DNA from: Dolomedes plantarius
Taxonomy: Eukaryota > Arthropoda > Arachnida > Araneae > Dolomedidae
DNA: 64,000 nt
Direction of reading: 5' to 3'
Assembly: GCA_907164885.2 (NCBI GenBank)
Contig: OU015490.1
Span: forward strand, 222,444,554 to 222,508,553
The position numbers and the translations under genes are program-made. A model generated the notes under the pieces. It was not told the DNA's origin and did no database searches. It was given only the letters and a program-made list of their open reading frames with translations. Shown here piece after piece: positions 55,257 to 64,000 of the stretch (its first letter is position 1; each line of letters starts with the position of its first letter).

Positions 55257-57863
55257 CTAAAATTAACATTTAAATTAATAAAATTCCAAATACTAAAATT
55301 CTAAATACACTGAAATAAGTAATAATGATAAACAAGAATACTTTTTTAAGAAAAAATTTAAGCAAATATCTTTACTTTATATGTTTACTTCTAACGTTCG
55401 ATTGAATCTGTTATTGTATAATACGTATTCTTATATTATTTAAATCTTAATTATACTACAGTTAATGGAATCAGTCTTGAATAATATGGTTCTAAATAAT
55501 GTAAGAGCAAGAATTCTACAATAGTGGAACAAAATGCAGGAAGTCAAAGTAAACATATAAAGAATCGACACAATATTCTTAAGAAATTTCTCTCAAATAT
55601 ATTTTTAAAAATTCTAAACCAGCACTTTTTATGTCAAATATATACAATTTAAGGGGTTTTATAATGTCAAAATTCATAGGCATCACATACACATAGTCAA
55701 CATTCATAAACCATAAAGTACTGAAAATAGAAATTCAAAAGAAAAACTGTTGACTGCTGACATTTACTGAATTATTTTTTAACCAGTTCAAAGAAAAATT
55801 TCAAATATCTCAAAATAAAATTGGAAAACTTGAAATTTCTATAACATCTAGGACTATATGCTCAGTTATAATGTTCCACCTAATCTTATTTATTATTACT
55901 TCATTTCATTACATTCAATAATTTAAATCTCCATTTCAGAACCCTTGTCAAACATGACAATAATTTTACTTTTAATTACTAATGTATTTACTTTAAATAC
56001 TTCTAAATAATTTTAATTTTAATTAAAGATATGAGATCATTTCTGATTAATAATCAGAAATACAAAACTCTAAAAAAACGACAGACATAAAAATGAATGG
56101 TTAACTTTTTTCACCAACAAACACTATAGCTTATTTTAAAACAAATAAAGATATTATTGTTACAGATGTTCATAAAACTGAAAAATTCTGAAAATAACAA
56201 AGAAAGGTTAACATTTTGCAATCAGAAATACAAGACTAAAAAAAATTACTATTATGAATATTAATTCCTGCTTAATAACAATAACTGGAGAAAAATCCAT
56301 AATAAATCAATATATATGTATCATAAAACAGGTTAGAGAACAGAAATTTCCAAGGATTCTCTGCAGAATATTTTAATATACTTGAGCATAGATGAGATAA
56401 CTATAAGGACAAAAAGCCTTATTTTATATTAAAAGATGAAAAGAATAACAATATCATCTTAATATATAAATACTGTGAATCAATTACTTTAATAAAGATA
56501 ATAAAAAATAGTATTCTGAATGGACCTTACACATAACTTAGAATGTATCCATTGCAGTAGGAGGAATTAGAATATTTTTAGAATGTCATACAGGGAAAAT
56601 TCTAAGCAAGATTGGTTAAGCTGAATATGTCTCTTAGACAACGGCCAATATGAGATTAGTGATTTCATGCTTGGAAAAAAAAAACAGTGGGTCCATTACT
56701 TCATTCTAAGGTGAAACAATAAACTTTTAACTCTTTCCCCCTCATATGATATGATTTTCTACTCAGATTACCTCACAAACACAGAAACTGTCAAATGCAT
56801 ACTCAAGGGGACAGTTTAACCTGTGTTTATTTCAGCAAATAATCTAGCAACAGATAGACAAAGAACTACAAGATCATTTGTGAAAATAGAACATAATTTG
56901 AGAAGAATTATTTACACAAAAATTTGGTGGCATTACAACACAATTCATAAATCACCAAGATGAAAGAAAAATCACATTTAAAATGTATTGCATGCAGCAG
57001 TCTTTGATTTAGAATAGAGGGGAAAACTAAAGTATGAAATATATCTAAAGAAGTTCCATTTCTAACATCAAATGGTTAAGTTTGGGCAAACAATATTTTC
57101 AGGTGAATTTTAATTTTTTCCCCTGCTATGTCACCACTAATCTACGATGATACATATATGTTTGGGGGGGGAGGGATGATTCCTTTAGGCTTAAGGGATA
57201 AATTCCAGTTGTGATGTTTGGTAAAAGAATTAGTACAGGGTGTTATTCAATTACAATATAAAAGTTTTAGAACTTACTGTAGGCTATGCAACAAGATTTT
57301 AACTATCTATTTAGTTATTCTGGATTAATTTATTCATCCTGAATTGATTCTACAATTTTTTTGCAATTTCAATATCTATATTTTATACAACACAGTTTAT
57401 TAAAGTACCATTTCAAAGCAATAAGAGTGAATATTGCTTTTCCTGGTCCACAATATACGGAATTAGATCAAGTAAAAGATTATGTCCTCTTAAAACTACA
57501 TTGAGAATTTTTCTATCTACCCTTTTACATAAAGAATCATGGCATGTTGACCTGATAGTTATATGTAACTGATAATAAAATGAAAATAGTGGCTCAGAAT
57601 GATGTTATGATTCAAATCACATTGATTTTTTAAAAAAATTTTTAAGATAACTTCACAGAAGATCCAGAAATTTCTGGGCAAAATAAATATACACATAAAT
57701 ATTAGAGCCTGCATGTGTCTATATATAATACAAATAAAATCTCAAAAAATAATAAATAAATTACTGAAAATCTACCAAGTTCATTTTTATACTATAAAAC
57801 TGTAAATAAAATATTATAACTATCTAAAATAAAATACATAACAGAAGCATATATGTAAATAAC
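55257..57863. other. Intron sequence, nothing recognised
   Basis: AT-rich intron of the ASB13-like gene with a G8 run near 57168. No ORF, SINE or transposon ends were recognised. Confidence 0.5.
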
Positions 57864-58014
57864 CTTTTAGGCATGCTTCATGAAGAGGTGTGCTTAATGC
57901 TAATGGAGGATTAACTTCAGCACCCTTTTTCATTAACAATTCAACACATGGAACACTTCCCACAGCACAAGCATCACATAAAGGAGTTCCACCATCTAAG
58001 CTTGTAGCATTTAC
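57864..58014 (-). CDS. ASB13: ASB13-like gene, exon with ankyrin repeats 3-4
   Basis: 151 nt between acceptor AATAG (AG at 58016-58015) and donor AAAAG|GTTATT (GT at 57863-57862). It encodes the end of repeat 2 (VNATSLD), repeat 3 (GGTPLCDACAVGSVPCVELL) and the start of repeat 4 (NPPLALSTPLHEACLKG). The combination DG-TPLCDACA-GS--CV and VNPPL---TPLHEAC is diagnostic of ASB13 among ASB proteins, as I recall the human protein. Confidence 0.92.
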
Positions 58015-58210
58015 CTATTAAACAAGCATATGCACTGAAATATACTTTTTATCAATATACATTTACAATAATACAACCTCTAATAAATGAAACATACCTC
58101 TTACTATTCTAAGATGCATATTTTTCTCATCTAAACCATACACTTCCATATCATATGGGTCTTTATATAATTTAATAAATTTAAATGTATGTGCTATTGG
58201 TGCCTTAGAC

Positions 58211-59049
58211 CAGTGGTACGCAAACTGTGAGTGCCAAAAAAAAAATTTGGGGGTCGTGGATAGTCTGAGGTAAATTTATATGATATTGAATTATTTAATT
58301 AAAAAAATAGTTCAAATTTTCTATAATTACACAATTTTAGATTTATATTTTTATATGTTAAAAAATATGATATGGTATTGTTAAATAAAGTATCAAAACA
58401 GTTTTATAATAAAATCTCCATCAGAAAAAAGCAATACTTCCATTGTTTCCATTTGCTTCTACCTATCTGCATGAGACTCAGCTTTCAAGATTATTAGCTA
58501 TAAAAACTGAACAATGATCAAGACTCAGTAGATGATACGAGAGTAACGCTCTCTCATATTTCACCAAATACTGAACAAACATTATCTGAGGTCTGAGCTG
58601 ACCTTTCTCATTTATTTTTTTAAATTTCAGTTTTATATAAATAGATTATGTTTATAATTTTCAATGTTTTAATATATGACTTATAATTTTGAAATCATAC
58701 TCTTTTAAAATTTTAATTTTTGTTAATTTTTACCTAATTGAAGTACTTATTAATATTTAAAAATAAAGTTTTAGTCACATGAGATTTGCCAAAAACAAGT
58801 GCAGAAGGTAAACAAGACATAATTTTACTATTATTCTGCAAAGTAGATATATACCCATGATCTACAGTTCATTAATTTTTTAAATAATTTGTCAAAATTT
58901 GCTTATTTCTTTTTCTACCTTTTTGTTTATATTTTTCCAATTTTTTTTTTTTAATTTCTAGTACCAAAAAGATTTTATTTAGAGGGGGGGGAGTGATTTT
59001 TTTATTTAAAGAAAGTGGGTCATGGTCGAAAAAAGTTTGCACACCATTG
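58211..59049. mobile_element. hAT-type MITE, 839 bp
   Basis: CAGTGGTACGCAAACTGTG at the left pairs with CAATGGTGTGCAAACTTTTT inverted at the right. A perfect 8-bp duplication CCTTAGAC flanks it (58203-58210, 59050-59057). GGGTCGTG and, inverted, CATGACCC lie subterminally. There is no transposase ORF. It is in the intron between ASB13-like exons 60102-59912 and 58014-57864. Confidence 0.9.
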
Positions 59050-59057
59050 CCTTAGAC

Positions 59058-59911
59058 CATGTTTTTCTATTTTGCTGACCATGGTTAGCATCAATTCAGT
59101 TTTGTTTTTATTGTTCTGTAACTTCACTACCTTCCTTCACTATGCATTAAGCTGGAATTTTTATTCATTTTATGCAGTGTTTTTTTATTAAAGATTATAA
59201 ATCGTCCCTTTTTACTTGTTTTAACTCAAAAACTGCAGTGTGACTCAAACCATCATGAGCACATGTATTCTAAGACCTTACAAGAGTAATATTTGTTTAA
59301 TAAACTTATTAACAAAAATTAACTCTAAACAATAATACTTATTTAACTAAACTGGTAAATAATAATTTTAAACCTCTTTGTTTATCATTATCTCTCCTAA
59401 AACATGTTAATCACTGTGTAAAATCTAAATTCAATATTTCATATGAGAAAAATACATACAAAACACTAGTTAAATTTTCAAGTATTTTAAAATGCTTGTT
59501 TAAAACCAGTAAACTTTTAACCAATAAATCATTTATTACAGAAATGGTTTAACTCTAGCACGGCAAAAAATGACTGCAGGACTCTTAACACTAACCAACC
59601 ACAATTATTTATAGCTAGACATTGGCTGAATAGCTAAGATGCTTACTTTTAGGACCTAAGTCTATAAGTTTCAGTCCATTAATTTACATGGGTGTTTATA
59701 AACACTAAAATTGGCATTAAGTATAACTGTTAGTCTGTTTACCAATTTGTAACGTTAGTCTGTTTACCAATCACTGATTTTTTACTCCTGTAGCAAAAAA
59801 TCCCAACCTGAACCAGTGACCATCATTATATGGCTTTATGAACATACAAATTTTTTGTTATGATAATACATAAAAAAATACATTTAGCATCAGAGTAAAT
59901 GAAAGTTTTAC
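59058..59911. other. Intron sequence; possible decayed SINE
   Basis: At about 59622-59686 the plus strand has TTGGCTGAATAGCTAAGATG (A-box-like) and AAGTTTCAGTCCAT (B-box-like), so a decayed tRNA-derived SINE may lie here. A duplicated GTCTGTTTACCAAT occurs at 59733 and 59756. Confidence 0.4.
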
Positions 59912-60102
59912 CTTAGCTCCATAATTAATTAAAATTTCAGCACATTCTACTCGATTTTGAATGCAAGCTTCATGCAATGGGGTTAAGCAATCATAATTTG
60001 TTTGATTTGGTGATAATCCATGATCTAACAAGAAAATTAAATTCTCTGTATGTCCAAGTTCAGCAGCTTTGTGCAAAGGATAAGGTCCATAAACTTGTAA
60101 CA
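59912..60102 (-). CDS. ASB13: ASB13-like gene, exon with ankyrin repeats 1-2
   Basis: 191 nt between acceptor ACTATAG (AG at 60104-60103) and donor CTAAG|GTAAAA (GT at 59911-59910). It encodes repeat 1 (PYPLHKAAELGHTENLIFLL, then DHGLSPNQ) and most of repeat 2 (CLTPLHEACIQNRVECAEIL, then INYGAK). The exon begins with two bases that complete a codon, so a further upstream exon is required. The family role is substrate binding in an Elongin B/C-Cullin 5 ubiquitin ligase. Confidence 0.88.
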
Positions 60103-61312
60103 CTATAGTAAAATAGCATAAAAAAATAAATTTACAAACATGAATGAATACATTAACATATTTCTATATAAATGATGCAGATACCTTTTATTAGAGAAAT
60201 ATAAAATGAAAAAAAATAATTATTTAGATAAATAGCATCATTAAAACTAATAAACATACAAAAAACAAGTTATACTAAGATATGGTCAAAAGACAACTTT
60301 TAACAGACTACAATAAAAGTACAAAGAAAATATTTTGAAGTGCTAGCTTAGACTTTTCATTTTGGACTAATGTGTTTCAATAAACCCAAATCTGAAAAGA
60401 AAAGTACATTTGTGAGAAAATGTTTTCATTTAAATTATATAAGGAAAGTAGGAAAATATATATGTGCTCATAATCAACGATAAATGGAAATATATATAGT
60501 GGAAATATATATGAGAGGAAGGACAGATTTATTAACAAACAGAATTAATAAGAAGAAAATATTTTAAAAACAAATGGTCTTATAATGGTCTTAAATGTGG
60601 TTTCGAAACTATGCATCTAAACCCAAGCCAATGAGGAAGTACTGAAGAACTAACCAAATGTTTTAATACTTGAGATAAATAACAATAAAATGAATGATTC
60701 TCTCAAATATTCAGTAGCCACTACATGATAAAAGCCCAGTTTATGAAGAGATATTATCAGTAATATTTGTGTTACTAAGCATTGTGCTATTTAATATTAA
60801 AGAAGTAAAAATTAAATGAGAAATCCTACATCAGAAACACATAGATAGCAATATCTAAGAATGAAAGACTACAAGTGAAAAAGAACAATAAGGTGTTTAA
60901 TAAAAGAGAAAAAAGTCATACAATAACAAAACGAACTTTTCCCTTTCATTAACATTAGAATTTCAATAAGGAACAATCAAAACGCTTCAGGCAAAAAAAT
61001 TTTTAAAGAAACTCAAACATTTAGACTTGGTTCTGGAAGCATAGCAGCAATATGACTCTTATTTTTATTAATCATTTGGTAATCTTTTGGTTTTTAATTT
61101 AAGAAGAGAGATAAAATTTCAGATCAGATGAAGAGTCTCCCACTTAATTGATGCTTCATTTTTTTCTTTTTTTTATGCTTTTTATGAGATTCAAAAGCAT
61201 GCCAATTGTGGTATCCAAGCCAATTTCGAATAGTTTTTTACAATTAAGGTATGTGAAACAACAGTTTACAATAGTTTCTTCCAATATTTTTTTACATTAA
61301 TGTAAGTGAAAG
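60103..61312. other. Intron or upstream sequence, nothing recognised
   Basis: AT-rich sequence. I found no convincing first exon of the ASB13-like gene here. Confidence 0.45.
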
Positions 61313-61314
61313 TA

Positions 61315-62865
61315 CACTGCTCCAAACAATTAGGGGAGCACATGGTTTTAACGAAATTACGCAAATACTTACACCGATAAGTAACATAAAATTAATCATC
61401 CATAATTTAAAGCCTAGCAGGAAACAGAATAAGAAAACTTCATATGCAAATCAAAGTTCATGACATCAAAAACCAGAAAAAGAACATAAGGGTGGAAATC
61501 GGGATGTTGCAGAAACATCTGTTTCACTGCCTTAACTGTGAAATTCGATTGCTCAGTTATTCTTTTTGAGAAAAGGTGACTTGAAAATGTCTCAACGTGA
61601 TTTACCGGAATCCATGGCATGGCGTATTATAGGCAGACTTGAATCTGGGCAAACACAACGTAGTGTCGCGGATGCTGTTGGAGTCACCAGAAGTGTCGTT
61701 GCAAGGCTGTGGAATCGATTCCAAGAAACAGGGAATGTTAGACGTCGACCAGGGCAAGGTCGGCCACGCGCCACTACAGCAACTGATGACCAGTATATAC
61801 TGTTAACAGCTCATCGAAACAGAACAGACAATGCTACTCAGCTGCAAAGACAGTTGCTCTTGGCAACAGGACGAAGGGTGTCCAGCCAAACAGTACGTAA
61901 TAGGCTTCATCAGGGAGGTCTCTATGCACGTAGGCCAATGGTCTGCATTTCGTTGATCTCACACCACTGTGCGGCCCGAAGAAGATGAGCTGCTGAACAT
62001 CGAGATTGGGAGCAACATGATTGGAGCCAAATGCTGTTTACAGACGAGTCCCAATTCAGTCTGGAGTGTAACACCCGACGTGTTTTGGTATGGAGGGAAA
62101 GGGGCACTCGAAATAACCCCACATTCGTTCGTGAAAGGTCACAATACAGACGAGCTAGTTTTATGGTATGGGGTGGAATCAGCAAAGGTGGACATACGGA
62201 CCTGCATATCATTCGGACTGGTACTTTGACAGCCCGAAGCTATGCAGACGAGATACTGAGACCTCATGTCATACCTTATGCTGCAGCCATTAGAGATTCC
62301 TTTGTTTTCCAGCATGATAATGCCAGACAGCATACAGCTCGTATTGTGGAGAACATGCTTGAAGCTGAAACAATACAGCATATGGAATGGCCAGCGTGCT
62401 CTCCTGACCTGAATCCAATTGAGCATGTTTGGGACATGCTCGGACGACACATCGCTGCGAGACCAAGGCCTCCTTTTACTCTCCGAGACTTGGAGATTGC
62501 ACTTCTTGAGGAGTGGAACAGTATTCCCCAAAGTCTTATCGATAACATCATTGCATCCATGGAAAACAGGTGTGCAGCAGTCTTAGCTGTTCGAGGAGAC
62601 CACATGCCATATTAAAAATCTTGCATCATTTCTAAACAATACTTTTTTTTTATTGTTTACATGTAACCAAATTGTTGCCCTAAATCATCTTTTCATGTTT
62701 TTTCCATATTTTCAAAGAATTAAAGCTTAATTACAAATTTTTTTATGTCTTTTTTTCTGTATTATGCATTGATACATGTGTACTATCCATTTTATGCCAG
62801 TATGTGGCTGTCTCAGATGGTTTTCTTAACTTCTTTGCTTGCTCCCCTAAATTTTTTGAGCAGTG
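61315..62865 (+). mobile_element. Tc1-like DNA transposon, copy D, nearly intact
   Basis: Ends CACTGCTCCAAACAATTAGG and, inverted, CACTGCTCAAAAAATTTAGG, each followed by GGAGCA. TA flanks both sides (61313-61314, 62866-62867). At 1,551 bp it is full length for the family and carries one transposase gene with a single stop. Confidence 0.92.
61587..62615 (+). pseudogene. Tc1-like transposase (DD34E), one premature stop
   Basis: From ATG 61587 (in-frame start after GAAA) one frame runs 342 codons to TAA, the usual length. The N-terminus has two helix-turn-helix-like parts (RDLPESMAWRIIGRLESGQ, then RSVVARLWNRFQ) with a GRPR motif between. The catalytic Asp, Asp and Glu are all present in LFTDESQFSL, VFQHDNARQHTA and SPDLNPIEHVWD, with 34 residues between the last two. 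The only lesion seen is TGA at 61986-61988, which probably arose from a CGA Arg codon. It lies just upstream of the ASB13-like exon at 60102. Confidence 0.9.
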
Positions 62866-62867
62866 TA

Positions 62868-64000
62868 TTTTAATTTTTTAGTGTTTTGTAAAGATTTTCA
62901 GTTTTTAAAATTTTTTTCAACTACTTTTTTGTATCTATTTTAGTTTTTCACCATCTTAAATGTCACGCTCTTGCATAGTGTCTTATGGAGAGGTTGCAAC
63001 TCCAGGAGACAAGTTAACGATTTTGGAAATCGTGCCAAGCAATGGGTGACTCCTCACTCTCCTTAAAATTTCTTTTGTTCATATTTCTTGAAATTTTGGT
63101 AATGAACAACAGAAGGAATATCAAAACTAAAAATATGAATGAGTTTTACAAAATATTCATGTTAATTTAAATTGCCATATTTAAATAAGTCATTTCACAA
63201 ATAAAACACCCAAAAAGATACAGAATGTATTTATAATACACATCCCATGCGGCAATTTTGTCTAACATGTTTTCATATAAAAAGAAGTTTTTAATAAATT
63301 AAACATAATTTATATACATTTTAAGTATTACAACATTTATCATAATTTTTTTTAGAATTTGCTGCTGAATCATATCCTAAATTTTAAATGTTTTTATTGC
63401 AAAAAAAATTTTAAAACAAAGGAGTTACATCATTACAGGTTTTTATTTATTAACAGCATAGCACAAAATATTCCCAATTCTAGTTTTTATAAAATACCTT
63501 CAGATTATACTCACTAAGTTGTTAAACCATACTAAAGCATCAAAAATTCATAACAGCACAGAGATTTCATTTGTACTCAATTCTAGTAATTTAGCTTATT
63601 TATCATCAGCTTGGTAGGGGTACTAGTCACTGCACTCAAACCCTCAATTTATTAAGAGAAAAGAATCCTTACTTATGCCTAATTAATTGTCTTCTTTAAA
63701 AAGATTTTTACTTATCAGAGAAAGGATATCAAGTCCTTTCAACAACTCTCTAACTTCGGTGACACATTCAAATAAACTGAATTACGTAAGTTTCTCCATG
63801 AATATTATGAAGCTAGTAAATGACGTTCTATAGTTATTATTATTTTATTAAATGAAACTAATATCCGTATCACACAGTTTCTAATGATAAAAACATAATA
63901 GCAATCATAGTACATTTAATAATACTTTAGCCCTAATGGCAGAAAGTCAGAATGCACCTGATAAATTAAAATGTCTGTTAAAATATGAGTTTTACACTAA
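62868..64000. other. No established gene
   Basis: AT-rich sequence. On the minus strand 63776-63712 is an open 65-nt stretch between AG and GT borders whose end phase would fit the exon at 60102 (see findings). Otherwise nothing was recognised. Confidence 0.35.

Noticed and set aside
1..64000. CRISPR arrays, operons or bacterial promoters
   Set aside because: No regularly spaced identical short repeats with unique spacers were seen, and gene structure, SINEs and transposon families are those of an animal genome.

Overview
The window is a stretch of an AT-rich animal nuclear genome. It has spliceosomal introns with GT/AG borders, tRNA-derived SINEs, many microsatellites, and almost every cut-and-paste transposon superfamily. 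The mix of Tc1-like, hAT, Penelope-like, Ty3/gypsy, piggyBac-like and Helitron elements, and the style of the transposase ORFs, fits an arthropod, most likely a spider or other arachnid. That assignment is an inference from remembered family resemblance. Nothing bacterial is present.

One host gene is well supported. It is an ASB13-like gene (ankyrin repeats plus SOCS box) on the minus strand, spread over more than 23 kb. Five exons can be placed: 60102-59912, 58014-57864, 55256-55122, 42784-42590 and 37135-37002. Their splice phases fit together, they encode six ankyrin repeats and a C-terminal SOCS box, and the reading frame stops at 37004-37002. The first coding exon is not established; a weak, phase-compatible candidate lies at 63776-63712. 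The introns carry a hAT element, Helitrons, a complete gypsy element, a solo LTR, SINEs and MITEs.

Layout: 1-5.4 kb is a complex satellite made of direct and inverted AT-rich modules, ending in a 105-bp inverted repeat. 6-8.1 kb has a 240-bp MITE, a dead mariner-like element and two adjacent hairpins. 9.1-10.9 kb is a fold-back element with 682-bp inverted arms and a perfect 9-bp target duplication (Mutator/Foldback type). 12.2-16.4 kb holds SINE-like repeats and a dead Tc1-like element. 17.2-26.1 kb is a roughly 325-bp tandem satellite invaded by a Tigger/pogo element, a hAT element that itself carries a Penelope-like element, a 408-bp MITE and a Tc1 nested inside another Tc1. Removing these insertions restores the satellite period, which independently supports their borders. 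26-37 kb lies beyond the 3' end of the ASB13-like gene and holds scattered MITEs, a piggyBac-like remnant, SINEs and microsatellites. 37-63 kb is the gene itself with its intronic elements, including a nearly intact Tc1-like transposase (one stop) at 61.6-62.6 kb.

No autonomous element looks intact. The window reads as a layered record of insertion. The most unusual items are the fold-back element with tRNA-like sequence in its loop, the Penelope-like element flanked by its own 3' end in inverted orientation, a gypsy LTR that contains a tRNA-like promoter sequence, a Tc1 group with 32 rather than 34 residues between the last two catalytic positions, and an unidentified signal-peptide-like ORF embedded in the first satellite.
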